Shown piece after piece: positions 18,789 through 28,783 of a stretch of 64,000 nt of DNA. The DNA is from Comamonadaceae bacterium. GTDB lineage: Bacteria; Pseudomonadota; Gammaproteobacteria; Burkholderiales; Burkholderiaceae_C. The translations under genes were made by a program, and so were the position numbers. The first letter of the stretch is position 1. Every line of letters starts with the position of its first letter. The DNA lies in contig CANCER010000005.1 in the NCBI GenBank assembly GCA_947375135.1, forward strand, positions 110,544-174,543. The letters run 5' to 3'. The notes beneath the pieces were generated by a model that saw nothing but the letters and a program-made list of their open reading frames with translations, was not told the DNA's origin and searched no databases.

Positions 18789-19736
18789 ATGGCAATCAAC
18801 GCTGCAATTGAGGTGGTGGGAGTGGACTGGGGCACCACCCACCGCCGGGCCTATGGCCTGAACCGGGACGGCCAGTGTGTGGCTGAACATGCCGATGGCG
18901 ACGGCGCGCTGGCCTGCAAGGGCCGCTTTGACCAGGCTCTGCAATCCCTGCTGACCACCTTGAACGCCAGGCCGCGTGCGGTCATTCTCTCCGGCATGGT
19001 GGGCAGTGCCCTGGGCTGGCAGGTGGCACCCTATGTGGACGGCACGGTCGCGTTGCCTGCGTTGGCAGCGCATCTGGACCCGGTGCAGTCCCCTGTGCAC
19101 CCCGATGCGCCTGCGTTCACCCCGTCTGTGGCCATTGTTCCCGGCTACTGCGTGCGCAACGCGGCCGGCCAGCCGGACGTGATGCGCGGCGAAGAAACCC
19201 AGTTGCTGGGCGCGCATTGCCTGGGGTACTCCGACGGTTGGTTCGTGCTGCCCGGCACGCACAGCAAATGGGTGGAACTGCGCGCCGGCCGGGTGCTGCA
19301 GTTGCGCACCTACATGACGGGTGAACTGTTCGATGTGCTGGGCCGCCACGGCACCCTGGCTGCCGCCGCGGGCAGCGCGGACGCGCCCTGGGATGACGAG
19401 GCCTTTAGCCTGGGTGTGCAGGCTGCCCAAAGCGGCGGGGCCTTGACCCATCAACTGTTCGGCTGCCGGGCCCGCGTGGTGTCCGGCGACATGGCGGCGG
19501 CCGGCAGTCGCGCCTTTTTAAGCGGCTTGCTGATTGGTACCGAACTGCACGATGTGCTGAAGGGCGGGCCGGGAGCAAGCGATGGCGAAGCGTTCCAACT
19601 CATTGGCTCGCCCGCTCTGGCCACGCTGTACCAGGCCGCAGCTGCCATCCTGGCCCTGCGGTTCGAGGTGCTGGACGCGCGTGCGGCCTTTATTGCCGCC
19701 ACCCACTTTTTGTATTCACACAGGATTTCTGCATGA
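18789..19736 (+). CDS. dgoK: 2-dehydro-3-deoxygalactonokinase
   Basis: VDWGTTHRRAYGLNRDG, ILSGMVGSALGW, LPGTHSKWVELRAGRVLQLRTYMTGELFDVL. Confidence 0.92.
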   Translation: MAINAAIEVVGVDWGTTHRRAYGLNRDGQCVAEHADGDGALACKGRFDQALQSLLTTLNARPRAVILSGMVGSALGWQVAPYVDGTVALPALAAHLDPVQSPVHPDAPAFTPSVAIVPGYCVRNAAGQPDVMRGEETQLLGAHCLGYSDGWFVLPGTHSKWVELRAGRVLQLRTYMTGELFDVLGRHGTLAAAAGSADAPWDDEAFSLGVQAAQSGGALTHQLFGCRARVVSGDMAAAGSRAFLSGLLIGTELHDVLKGGPGASDGEAFQLIGSPALATLYQAAAAILALRFEVLDARAAFIAATHFLYSHRISA

Positions 19737-20389
19737 CAACTGCTTTCCCACTGCTGCAACGGGCGCGGCGCCTTCCGCTGGTTGCCATTTTGCGGGGGCT
19801 GGATGAGGTCCACGCCCAAGCCGTGGGGCTGGCGCTGTACGCGGCCGGTTTTCGCACGCTGGAAGTGCCGCTGAACCGCCCCGGCGCGCTGCGATGCATT
19901 GCGCTGCTGACGCAGGCTTTGCCGGCGGATGCACTGGTTGGCGGCGGCACCGTGCTGACGGTGGCGGATGTGGACGCCGTGCACGCCGCTGGCGGGCGCC
20001 TGATGGTGTCGCCGAATTGCGACGCCCGTGTCATCCGCCACGCTGCCGCGCTGGGCATGTTGTGCGCGCCCGGTGTCGCCACGCCCACCGAGGCCTTTGC
20101 GGCGCTGGAGGCCGGCGCCCATGCGCTCAAACTGTTCCCGGCCGAGATGGTCGGCCACGGCGGCTTGAAGGCGATGAAATCCGTGTTGCCAACCGGCACC
20201 GACTTCTGGCCGGTGGGCGGCATCACGCCCGACAGCATGGGCGGCTGGCTCAAGGCCGGCGCCACCGGCTTTGGCATTGGCAGCCAGTTGTATGCGCCCG
20301 GCACTGCAGCAGCCGATGTGCTGGAGCGCGGTCGCGCGTTTGTCGCTGCCTGGCAGCTTGGTGCTGCCACGTTGGCGCAAGGCGTGTAG
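19733..20389 (+). CDS. dgoA: 2-dehydro-3-deoxy-6-phosphogalactonate aldolase
   Basis: 218 aa; LVAILRGLDEVHAQAVGLALYAAGFRTLEVPLNRPGA, GGGTVLTVADVDAVHAAGGRLMVSPN, LKLFPAEMVGH. Confidence 0.93.
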   Translation: MTTAFPLLQRARRLPLVAILRGLDEVHAQAVGLALYAAGFRTLEVPLNRPGALRCIALLTQALPADALVGGGTVLTVADVDAVHAAGGRLMVSPNCDARVIRHAAALGMLCAPGVATPTEAFAALEAGAHALKLFPAEMVGHGGLKAMKSVLPTGTDFWPVGGITPDSMGGWLKAGATGFGIGSQLYAPGTAAADVLERGRAFVAAWQLGAATLAQGV

Positions 20390-20578
20390 CGCTCGGCCTC
20401 GGCCCGGTGACTGATCGCTGGGCCGTTTGCGGGTGCTGCTGACAGCCCGCGTTCCGGCAGACCCAGTTCAACACCGTTCAACAGCCGACTTCGGCTGCCT
20501 TGTGAAACGGACATACACAGGCATGCGTTGAAAGCCGGAGGGGTCGCATGGTTTTTCAATCTGGACCGCCCCTCTTTG

Positions 20579-20598
20579 ATACGGTAAAAAAGCCGTAT
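20579..20598. promoter_or_regulatory. Inverted repeat ATACGG-N8-CCGTAT upstream of the TacAT-like pair
   Basis: Perfect 6-bp arms 17 bp upstream of the antitoxin start. Confidence 0.5.
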
Positions 20599-20614
20599 TA
20601 TTTTTGGAGTTGTC

Positions 20615-20884
20615 ATGACCGCAGTCGCCCGTTTTGATCTGAAACTTGACGCAGAGGAGAAGGATCTTCTCTCCCGTGCGGCAAGCCTGATGGGTACAAC
20701 GATGGCCGGTTTTGTCCGCAGTGCGGCCAAAGAGAAAGCACAAACCCTGTTGGAGCAGGAGTCGCGGGCGACGCTCTCCAAAAGAGGTTTTCTGGCCTTC
20801 AACGCAGCGATCCATGGCGCATTCAGTCCTAACCCGGCGTTGCAGCGTGCGCTGGTCGCTGCGGCTAAGGTCAAGCGTGCTTGA
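20615..20884 (+). CDS. DUF1778/TacA-type antitoxin
   Basis: 89 aa; RFDLKLDAEEKDLLSRAASLMGTTMAGFVRSAAKEKAQTLLEQES. Confidence 0.85.
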   Translation: MTAVARFDLKLDAEEKDLLSRAASLMGTTMAGFVRSAAKEKAQTLLEQESRATLSKRGFLAFNAAIHGAFSPNPALQRALVAAAKVKRA

Positions 20885-21365
20885 GGAGCATGTTTTTGAT
20901 GTCAGAGTGCATGATCGCGCAGCCTTTCATTGTGGTGGGCCGGTTCTCGATGATTACGTGCACAAATACGCAGTACAGCAGCATGCAAAGGGCATCAGCA
21001 CCGTCTTAGTGATCGTGGATAACGCGGCGCCAAACAAGATCCTGGGTTTCTATACGCTCAGTGCGGTACAAATAGACGTTCAACAAGTCAGTGACACTGA
21101 CCGCAAAAAACTGCCGCGCTACCCCGTTCCCTGCTTTCGCATGGGGCGTCTGGTACGCGGTATGGAAAGTCACGGGGCCGGATTGGGCGAGTTTCTGATC
21201 GGTTGCGCCGTTGACAGATGTCTGCATGCCCGCAGCCTTGTGGGTGCCTATGCGCTGCTGGTGGATGCACAGGATGAAAAAGCGAAGTCGTTCTACGAGC
21301 GATACGGCTTCATCCCTTGTGGGGATACGCCAATGGCTCTTTACTTGCCCCTCGGGTGCGCTTGA
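20877..21365 (+). CDS. GNAT N-acetyltransferase, TacT-type toxin
   Basis: GTG start overlapping the antitoxin; FHCGGPVLDDYVHKYAVQQHAKGISTVLVIVD; RLVRGMESHGAGLGEFLIGCAVDRCL; KSFYERYGFIP. Confidence 0.85.
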   Translation: MLEEHVFDVRVHDRAAFHCGGPVLDDYVHKYAVQQHAKGISTVLVIVDNAAPNKILGFYTLSAVQIDVQQVSDTDRKKLPRYPVPCFRMGRLVRGMESHGAGLGEFLIGCAVDRCLHARSLVGAYALLVDAQDEKAKSFYERYGFIPCGDTPMALYLPLGCA

Positions 21366-21503
21366 TAAACCGGCAGGCACTGGTTCTTGCAACGACTGCC
21401 GTTGAGAAGGCTGTCCATTTGAACTTTTAAGTTGGCAACCGCTGCGTGCCGGCTTCAGTTCAGCTGGACGTGGCATCCGCCCTTCGCCAGCAACTTGGCT
21501 CGC

Positions 21504-21893
21504 TTAGAAGTGGTATTGGATTTTGCTGAAGTCACTGATGGCAAATGCATAAAGGATCGTCAGGTCCTCCGCATGGACGTTGTTAATCTGGTGCCGGGAG
21601 CCACCCGGAATGAACAACATTCTTCCGGGATCGACGTCATACACCACATCCTCGATGGTCACCGTGCCACGTCCTGACAGCGTGAAATAAGTTTCAGGCT
21701 GGGCGTGGGAATGGGGCTCAAGCGATTCACCCTGTTTGAGCCGAACGACTCCCATCGTCATGTCGTTCTGGCACGCAGAGCCTTTGCCGAGTAGCTCTTT
21801 CCATTGTGCTTTGCCCCGGATGGCAACCTCATCCTGCGGCCAGCCACTCCATTCAAGGTCATCAAGGTGTTGAGAGGCTGTGCCCATTTTCAC
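21504..21893 (-). CDS. Cupin-domain protein
   Basis: 129 aa; LEPHSHAQPETYFTLSGRGTVTIEDVVYDVDPGRMLFIPGGSRHQI. Confidence 0.85.
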   Translation of the reverse strand: MKMGTASQHLDDLEWSGWPQDEVAIRGKAQWKELLGKGSACQNDMTMGVVRLKQGESLEPHSHAQPETYFTLSGRGTVTIEDVVYDVDPGRMLFIPGGSRHQINNVHAEDLTILYAFAISDFSKIQYHF

Positions 21894-22134
21894 GCTGCTT
21901 TCGGGTTTTTAAATCGCCATTTTAGGTCGCAAGGGTCGCAAAAAGGGGAGATCCCTGCTTGCAAAAAGAGACTACCGATGCACCAACTTCCTGACCGCTC
22001 GATACCACATTGCGATGCGGCAATTCAATTTCTGTTGTCGGGCATTTGGGAGACTGGCGCCGGGCTGCATGCGCTGCCCTGTCCACTTCGTATGTGCTGC
22101 CCGAAGTATCCGCCGCCGCCGGTTTGCAGCCCCG

Positions 22135-23055
22135 CTACGTACTTTTTTCGCTCTTCAGCGCCAGCGCCTGCTCGTACAGCGCATTGCGCGGCTGACCGCT
22201 GATTTCGGCAGCCAGTTTCACCGCGGTCTTCAGGGGCAACTCGGCCAGCAGCAGCCCCAGAATGCGCGCGGCATCACCACCTTCTGCCGCCACCGCCGCA
22301 GGGTGCAGCAAGAGTGCAAATTCCCCCCGCAGCCGGTTCGCATCGGCGGCCAGCCAGGCCTTGAAATCCTGCGCCGCAAAAGTGGCAATCTCTTCAAACT
22401 GTTTGGTCAGCTCGCGCCCGATCGTGACCGGTCGCGCGCCCAGCACCGCCAGCGCCTCGGCCAGCGCCTCGATGCGGTGGGGCGCCTCCAGCAGAATCAC
22501 GGCCCGCGCCTCCAGTGCCAGCAACTGCACCGCATGCGCGCGCTCGGTGCTTTTGCTCGACAGAAAACCCTGAAAGACAAAACCGCTGGCCGCGCCCGAT
22601 TCGGCCCCTATTCCGGCCACCGACAGCAGGCTGGTGATGCTGCTGGCGCCGGGCAGGGGAATGCAGCGCAGACCGGCCAGCGTCAGCACGGCGGCCAGGC
22701 GCGCGCCGGGGTCGCTCACGCCGGGCGTGCCGGCGTCGCTCACATAGGCCACGCGCTGGCCCTGGCGCAGATGGGCGATGACGGTTTGCGCCGCTTCGGT
22801 CTCGTTGTGCTGGTGTACTGCCAGCAACTGGCCGCCGGTTTTGTCGATGCCGTAGGCGCGCAGCATTTGCTGGGTGTGGCGCGTGTCCTCGCAGGCAATC
22901 ACGTCCACCAGCTCCAGCACATGCAGGGCGCGCAGGGTGATGTCGGCCAGGTTGCCAATCGGTGTGGCCACCATGTACAGCGCGCCTTGCGGATAATGTT
23001 GTTCAGAGGCCGCCTCACGGGCAGCCACCCGGGCAGAAGAATAAGACGCGCTCAC
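22135..23055 (-). CDS. rsmI: 16S rRNA (cytidine(1402)-2'-O)-methyltransferase
   Basis: ALYMVATPIGNLADITLRALHVLELVDVIACEDTRHT; VAYVSDAGTPGVSDPGARL; start uncertain (GTG 23055). Confidence 0.93.
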   Translation of the reverse strand: MSASYSSARVAAREAASEQHYPQGALYMVATPIGNLADITLRALHVLELVDVIACEDTRHTQQMLRAYGIDKTGGQLLAVHQHNETEAAQTVIAHLRQGQRVAYVSDAGTPGVSDPGARLAAVLTLAGLRCIPLPGASSITSLLSVAGIGAESGAASGFVFQGFLSSKSTERAHAVQLLALEARAVILLEAPHRIEALAEALAVLGARPVTIGRELTKQFEEIATFAAQDFKAWLAADANRLRGEFALLLHPAAVAAEGGDAARILGLLLAELPLKTAVKLAAEISGQPRNALYEQALALKSEKST

Positions 23056-23056
23056 T

Positions 23057-23449
23057 ATGGATATTCCTTCATCAAAACCACCGTTGAAAACGGGTACCAG
23101 CAAACAGGCCGGCGACGCCGCCGAAGACGAAGCCCTGCGCTACTTGAAGCGCCAGGGCTTGCACCTGTTACAGCGCAATTATCGAAGCCCGGGGCGCGGT
23201 GGCGGCGAGATCGACCTCATCATGGCCACCCCGGACGGTACCACTGTCTTTGTCGAGGTCCGCAGCCGGGCCTCCGCCGCCCATGGCGGTGCGGGGGGCA
23301 GCATCAGCGTTTTCAAGCAGCGCCGCATTGTTTTTGCAGCCCGCCACTACCTGAGTCGCCTGTATCGCACGCCTCCTTGCCGCTTCGATGTCGTGCTGGT
23401 GGAGCCCTCCGGTTTGCAGTGGCTGCAGGCGGCTTTTGATGCCGGCTGA
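23057..23449 (+). CDS. YraN family (UPF0102) endonuclease-like protein
   Basis: AGDAAEDEALRYLKRQGLHLLQRNYRSPGRGGGEIDLIMATPDGTTVFVEVRSR. Confidence 0.92.
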   Translation: MDIPSSKPPLKTGTSKQAGDAAEDEALRYLKRQGLHLLQRNYRSPGRGGGEIDLIMATPDGTTVFVEVRSRASAAHGGAGGSISVFKQRRIVFAARHYLSRLYRTPPCRFDVVLVEPSGLQWLQAAFDAG

Positions 23450-23525
23450 CATTTGCTCACAAAACCACTACCTGGTCAGGGGCCGGCTTCACCCCGCTGT
23501 AACAGCGGACAGGTATCATCGCCCC

Positions 23526-24125
23526 ATGCTGGAACAACGAATTCAACAACACTTTATCGAGAGCGCCGACCTGAAATACCAGTCGGCAGAAGCTCTTAGC
23601 AAACCCATTGCCGAGGCGGTCAACGCCGTCATGGCTTGCGTTACCAGTGGCGGCAAGGTGCTGGCCTGCGGTAATGGCGGTTCTGCCGCAGATGCGCAGC
23701 ACTTTTCGGCCGAGTTTGTCGGCCGCTTTGAGCGCGATCGCCCCGAACTGGCCGCCATTGCGCTGACCACCGACACCTCCATCATCACGGCGATTGCCAA
23801 CGATTACGACTTCAGCGTCATCTTCTCGCGCCAGGTGCGTGCGCTGGGCCAGCCCGGTGATGTGTTGCTGGCCATTTCCACCAGCGGCAACTCGGGCAAC
23901 GTGCTGGCTGCCATCGAAGCCGCGCATGAGCGCGAGATGGTGGTCATTGGCCTCACGGGACGCGGCGGCGGCAAGATGAACCAGGCCCTGCGCGATACCG
24001 ATGTGCACATCTGTGTGCCGCACGAGCGCACGGCCCGCGTGCAGGAAGTGCATATATTGGCCCTGCATTGCATTTGTGATGCGGTCGATGCCCAACTGCT
24101 GGGCGACCAGGAAAGTTCTTCATGA
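23526..24125 (+). CDS. SIS-domain protein, DiaA/phosphoheptose isomerase-like
   Basis: GGKVLACGNGGSAADAQHFSAEFVGRFERDRPELAAIALTTDTS; between yraN and a BON-domain gene as in the E. coli yraN-yraO-yraP order. Confidence 0.9.
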   Translation: MLEQRIQQHFIESADLKYQSAEALSKPIAEAVNAVMACVTSGGKVLACGNGGSAADAQHFSAEFVGRFERDRPELAAIALTTDTSIITAIANDYDFSVIFSRQVRALGQPGDVLLAISTSGNSGNVLAAIEAAHEREMVVIGLTGRGGGKMNQALRDTDVHICVPHERTARVQEVHILALHCICDAVDAQLLGDQESSS

Positions 24126-24757
24126 AACCCGTCATTCACAAAACCCTGCTTGTTCTCGCTCTTGGCGCCGGCCTGAGCGCTTGCGTTCCGTTGCCGCTGC
24201 TGCTGGGCGGAGGCGCGGTGGCCGGCGGCGTGATGGTGGCTTCGGACCGGCGCACCTCCGGCACCGTGCTGGAAGACAACGCTATCCAACTCAAAGCCGG
24301 CAACCGCATTAGCGACAACCTGGGCGATCGCGTGCACGTGAACGTGAACAGCTACAACCGGCAGGTCTTGCTGACCGGCGAAGTGCCGTCTGTGCAGGAC
24401 AAGCAACTGGTGGAAAAAGTGGTTTCCGGCGTGGAGAACGCGCGCGGCGTGGTCAATGAACTGGCCGTGCTCGGCAACTCGACCCTGACCCAGCGTTCCA
24501 ATGATGCGCTGGTCACCAGCCGCGTCAAGGCCAATCTGGTGGATGCCAGGGATCTGTTTGCCAATTCCTTCAAGGTGACCACCGAGCGCGGCACGGTCTA
24601 TCTGATGGGTCGCGTCACACAACGCGAAGCCAATCGCGCCACCGAAGTGGTCAGCGGTACCACCGGCGTGCAGCGTCTGGTGCGTATTCTGGAAATCATC
24701 AGCGAAGAGGAACTGGCCCGTATCGCTCCGCAGCCGCCAACGGACGCCAAGAAGTAA
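24122..24757 (+). CDS. BON-domain outer-membrane lipoprotein (DolP/YraP-like)
   Basis: Lipobox LSACVPLPLL; two BON-like repeats. Confidence 0.9.
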   Translation: MKPVIHKTLLVLALGAGLSACVPLPLLLGGGAVAGGVMVASDRRTSGTVLEDNAIQLKAGNRISDNLGDRVHVNVNSYNRQVLLTGEVPSVQDKQLVEKVVSGVENARGVVNELAVLGNSTLTQRSNDALVTSRVKANLVDARDLFANSFKVTTERGTVYLMGRVTQREANRATEVVSGTTGVQRLVRILEIISEEELARIAPQPPTDAKK

Positions 24758-24862
24758 GCGTATGGGGCAGCACGCCCCTTGCGTAGCGGTAGAGGTCGGA
24801 TCGGCGACAGTGCAGCCGTCCGTCGGCGGCGACAATGCCTTCATGCCTCTTTGCCCGCACCC

Positions 24863-25732
24863 ATGAACCCCGGCGTTGTCTACGCCACCCTGGCCTATAT
24901 CGCCTGGGGCCTCTTTCCCTTGTACTTTCACCAGCTGTCCAGCGTGGCGCCGCTGGAGGTGGTGATGCACCGCACGCTCTGGTCGGCGGTGTTTCTGCTG
25001 TGCGTGCTGGCATTTCTGCGCCGCTGGAGCTGGCTGCGCGAAGTGGCCCGCCAGCCGCGCGTGCTGGCAGCCTTTGCGCTGTCGGCCGCCTTGCTGACGC
25101 TGAATTGGCTGACCTATGTCTGGGCAGTGCACAACCAGCACCTGCTGGACGCCAGCCTGGGCTATTTCATCCTGCCGCTGGTCAATGTGGCGATTGGTTT
25201 CTTTGTGCTGCATGAACGCCCGCGCCGCGGTCAATGGGTGGCGGTGGCCGTGGCGACTTCGGGCGTGCTGTGGCTGGCGGTGCAGGCCGGGCATCCGCCC
25301 TGGATCGCGCTGATCCTGGCCTTCAGCTTTGGCGGCTACGGCCTGCTGCGCAAGGTAGGCGCCCTGGGCGCGCTGGAGGGCCTGTCGCTGGAGACCCTGC
25401 TGCTGGCACCGCTGGCCGTGGGCGTATTGGCGTATTTGAGCTGGCAGGGCACCAGTGCCTTTGTGCAGGCGGACGCCACCACCATGGGCTGGCTGCTGTT
25501 TGGCGGCCCCATGACGGCAACGCCCTTGCTGCTGTTTGCGGCGGGTGCCCGGCGCATCACGCTCACCACCATGGGCATCCTGCAATACATCTCGCCCAGC
25601 CTGCAATTTGCCATCGGCGTCTGGTTGTTCCATGAGCCGTTTGCAAGTGTGCGCTTTGTCGGCTTTGTGCTGATCTGGGCCGCGCTGGTGATTTACAGCG
25701 TGGAAGGCTGGTGGGCCGGCAGGCCGCGTTAG
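24863..25732 (+). CDS. rarD: EamA family transporter, RarD
   Basis: GVVYATLAYIAWGLFPLYFHQLSSVAPLEVVMHRTLWS; multi-TM. Confidence 0.9.
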   Translation: MNPGVVYATLAYIAWGLFPLYFHQLSSVAPLEVVMHRTLWSAVFLLCVLAFLRRWSWLREVARQPRVLAAFALSAALLTLNWLTYVWAVHNQHLLDASLGYFILPLVNVAIGFFVLHERPRRGQWVAVAVATSGVLWLAVQAGHPPWIALILAFSFGGYGLLRKVGALGALEGLSLETLLLAPLAVGVLAYLSWQGTSAFVQADATTMGWLLFGGPMTATPLLLFAAGARRITLTTMGILQYISPSLQFAIGVWLFHEPFASVRFVGFVLIWAALVIYSVEGWWAGRPR

Positions 25733-25796
25733 TCCCCATAGCGTTCGCGCGCCATCGGCGCAAGATGGCGCAAACACCCACGAAAGGTCTCACTGT

Positions 25797-26558
25797 ATGC
25801 AGCCACAACGCGTTCTCATCACCGCTGCCGCCAGCGGCATCGGATTGCAAACCGCGCTGGATTTTCTGGCGTCCGGGGCGCGGGTTTTTATGTGCGATGC
25901 GGATGCCAAGGCCTTGCAGCAGACGCTGGAGGCCAACCCCCGCCTCGCGGGCATGCTGTGCGATGTGTCGGACGAGACGCAGGTTGGCGCGCTGTTTGAG
26001 AAAGGCCTGCTCGCGTTGGGCGGGCTGGACGTGCTGGTGAATTGTGCCGGCATTGCCGGGCCCACCGCGAATGTGGCCGAGATGGATTTTGCCGCCTGGC
26101 GCCAGTGTTTGGCCGTCAATCTGGATGGCACTTTTTTATGCTGCCGCGCGGCCGCCAAGGTGATGGGCGCGCAAGGTTCCGGCGCCATCATCAACCTGTC
26201 TTCCACGGCCGGCCTGTATGGCTTTCCGCGCCGTGCGCCCTATGCCAGCGCCAAGTGGGCGATTCGCGGCCTCACCAAGACGCTGGCGCAGGAGCTCGGA
26301 CCCTCAGGCGTGCGGGTGAACTGCGTGTGCCCCGGCTCGGTGGAGGGTGAGCGCATGGACCGCGTGATCGCGGCCGAGGCCGCCAAGACCGGGCAAACCG
26401 AGCAGCAGGTGCGCGCGCTGTTCACGCAAACCGCCTCCCTGCGCACCTTTGTGTCGGCGCAGGACATTTCCAGCACCATCCAATTTCTGGCATCCGAGGG
26501 CGGCGCCCGCATCTCCGGCCAGGAGATCGTGGTGGATGGCAATACCGAGACGCTGTAA
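25797..26558 (+). CDS. SDR family oxidoreductase
   Basis: VLITAAASGIGLQTALDFLASGARVF; YASAKWAIRGLTKTLAQELGPSGVRVN. Confidence 0.92.
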   Translation: MQPQRVLITAAASGIGLQTALDFLASGARVFMCDADAKALQQTLEANPRLAGMLCDVSDETQVGALFEKGLLALGGLDVLVNCAGIAGPTANVAEMDFAAWRQCLAVNLDGTFLCCRAAAKVMGAQGSGAIINLSSTAGLYGFPRRAPYASAKWAIRGLTKTLAQELGPSGVRVNCVCPGSVEGERMDRVIAAEAAKTGQTEQQVRALFTQTASLRTFVSAQDISSTIQFLASEGGARISGQEIVVDGNTETL

Positions 26559-26760
26559 GCGGGTCCATTGCAGGTGCTGCGTCGCCGTGCGTGCGGCGCC
26601 AGCATTGATGGATCGCAAATAGGCCCAATCGGCGTGTGGGAAATTCCCGTTTGCGCATAGTGCGGTCGCGAAAGCCGCCGTGGTTTTCGCAACGAGTCCG
26701 GCCGGCCTTTAGCGTGGTTGTCCGGACGTCTACACAACGCTGAAACAAGAAGGAGTTTTT

Positions 26761-27462
26761 ATGCCAAGCAACAAAGCAAAGTGGTCGGCCGAGTTTTTGG
26801 GTACGTTCTGGCTCACGCTGGGGGGGTGCGGCAGTGCCGTGCTGGCCGCCGCGTTTCCGGGTGTGGGCATTGGCCTGTTGGGTGTGTCACTGGCCTTTGG
26901 TTTGACGGTGCTGACCGGTGCCTATGCGCTGGGCCCGATTTCCGGCGGGCACTTCAATCCGGCCGTCTCCATCGGCCTGGTCGTGGGCAAACGCTTTTCT
27001 GCCTCTGAACTGCCGGGCTACATCATTGCCCAGGTGCTGGGTGCCATTGCGGCGGCCGGTCTGTTGTACCTGATCGTTTCCGGCAAGGCCGGCTTCGAGG
27101 GCGTGGGCGGCTTTGCCAGCAACGGCTTTGGTGCCAACTCGCCCGGCGGCTTCAGCATGCTGTCCGTGCTGCTGACGGAAGTGGCCATGACGGCCCTCTT
27201 CCTGATCGTCATTCTGGGCGCCACGGCCCAGAAGGCCGCGGGCGGCTTCGGTGGCTTGGCCATCGGGCTGTGCCTGACCTTGATTCACCTGGTGTCGATT
27301 CCGGTCTCCAACACCTCGGTCAACCCGGCCCGCAGCACCGGCCCGGCCCTGTTTGCACAGACCGGTGCCATGGGCGATTTGTGGTTGTTCTGGGTGGCGC
27401 CCATTGCAGGCGCCATTCTGGGCGCGCTGATCTACAACGTGCTGCTCGCCGACGAGAGCTGA
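26761..27462 (+). CDS. aqpZ: Aquaporin Z
   Basis: Two NPA motifs ([24 protein letters not shown]); [20 protein letters not shown]. Confidence 0.95.
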   Translation: MPSNKAKWSAEFLGTFWLTLGGCGSAVLAAAFPGVGIGLLGVSLAFGLTVLTGAYALGPISGGHFNPAVSIGLVVGKRFSASELPGYIIAQVLGAIAAAGLLYLIVSGKAGFEGVGGFASNGFGANSPGGFSMLSVLLTEVAMTALFLIVILGATAQKAAGGFGGLAIGLCLTLIHLVSIPVSNTSVNPARSTGPALFAQTGAMGDLWLFWVAPIAGAILGALIYNVLLADES

Positions 27463-27554
27463 GTCCCGCACCATTCCCGCACAACGAAGGGCCCACAGGC
27501 ACTTCGTTGCGCAAGGTCAAGCAAGGCCCACAGGGATGTGCCTAGACTGAAAGC

Positions 27555-28778
27555 GTGACTGCTTTCACGCTGCTTCTTTACATCGCTCTCGCGCTGGGCT
27601 CCCAGATATTGCTGGGTGTGGCCTATGCGCTGCTGTGGCGGCCCAGCCCGCTGGTGCCCAAGGCGCAACCGGAACCTCTGCGCGCAGCAGGCGCCTGGAG
27701 CGGACTGCGGGCCTTCCGGGTGGCGAGCCGTAGCTACGAGGATGCAGCGCAGACCCAATGTTCTTTTTACCTGGAGCCGGTGGACGGTCTGGCACTGCCG
27801 GCCTACCAGCCCGGGCAGTTCCTCACCTTCCACCTGGTGCCGGCCGCTGCCCCGGGCGCACCGGCGGGCAGCATCACGCGCTGCTACTCGCTGTCCGAGC
27901 GCCCCGCGCCCGACCATTACCGGGTCACCATCAAGCGGGTGGCCGCACCCGCCGAACCCGCAGGACTTCCGGCAGGAGCCGCGTCCAATTATTTCCACGA
28001 CCATGTGCATGCAGGCGACACCCTGCACCTGCGTGCGCCTGCCGGCCACTTCTATCTGGACACCGGGGCGCACACGCCGGTGGTGCTGATCGCGGGGGGC
28101 ATCGGCATCACGCCCATGATGAGCATGTTGCGCTGGTGCGCGCAACACCAGCCGCAGCGCCTGGTACACCTGTACTACGGCGTTCGCAACAGTGCCGAGC
28201 ACGCCTACAAAGCCGCGCTGGAAGACATGGCCACCCGACTGCCGCATCTGCAATTGCATGTGGTCTACAGCAAGCCGCTGGCGCAGGACACATTCGCAAT
28301 CGACTACCGGCACCGGGGCCATGTCGATCTGGCCTTGCTGAAGCAGACCCTGCCCCACGGCGCGCAGCAGTTCTACATTTGCGGCCCCGCCGCCATGATG
28401 GAGAGCCTGGTGCCCGGCCTGACGGAGTGGGGCGTGGCGGCAGCCGATATCCACTTCGAGGCCTTTGGTCCGGCCACCGTGCGCCTGTCCGCAGCAGAGC
28501 CCCCAAGCCAGGAGGCGGCCGTGCCGATCTCCGTGCAGTTCCAGCGCAGCGGCAGAACGCTGGCCTGGAGCGGCAAGCCCTCCAACCTGCTCGACTTTGC
28601 CGAAGCCCACGGCATTGCGGTGGAGTCCGGTTGCCGAAGCGGCAGCTGCGGCAGTTGCGTGAGCACCATCGTCAGCGGTGCGGTCGACTACGCCAGCCCG
28701 CCTGACTTTGACCTGGCACCCGGGCAATGCCTCTTGTGCGTGGGCCGGCCGCGCAACGCACTGACGCTGGACGCCTGA
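27555..28778 (+). CDS. Membrane-anchored NAD(P)H/FAD oxidoreductase with C-terminal plant-type 2Fe-2S domain
   Basis: N-terminal TM helix; FNR-type FAD/NAD motifs (CYSLSERP, VVLIAGGIGITPMMSML); 2Fe-2S CRSGSCGSC...CLLC. Confidence 0.85.
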   Translation: MTAFTLLLYIALALGSQILLGVAYALLWRPSPLVPKAQPEPLRAAGAWSGLRAFRVASRSYEDAAQTQCSFYLEPVDGLALPAYQPGQFLTFHLVPAAAPGAPAGSITRCYSLSERPAPDHYRVTIKRVAAPAEPAGLPAGAASNYFHDHVHAGDTLHLRAPAGHFYLDTGAHTPVVLIAGGIGITPMMSMLRWCAQHQPQRLVHLYYGVRNSAEHAYKAALEDMATRLPHLQLHVVYSKPLAQDTFAIDYRHRGHVDLALLKQTLPHGAQQFYICGPAAMMESLVPGLTEWGVAAADIHFEAFGPATVRLSAAEPPSQEAAVPISVQFQRSGRTLAWSGKPSNLLDFAEAHGIAVESGCRSGSCGSCVSTIVSGAVDYASPPDFDLAPGQCLLCVGRPRNALTLDA

Positions 28779-28783
28779 CTGCC

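Noticed and set aside
23804-25777. 657-aa minus-strand ORF opposite the SIS, BON and rarD genes
   Set aside because: Antisense to three recognised proteins; no domain signal.
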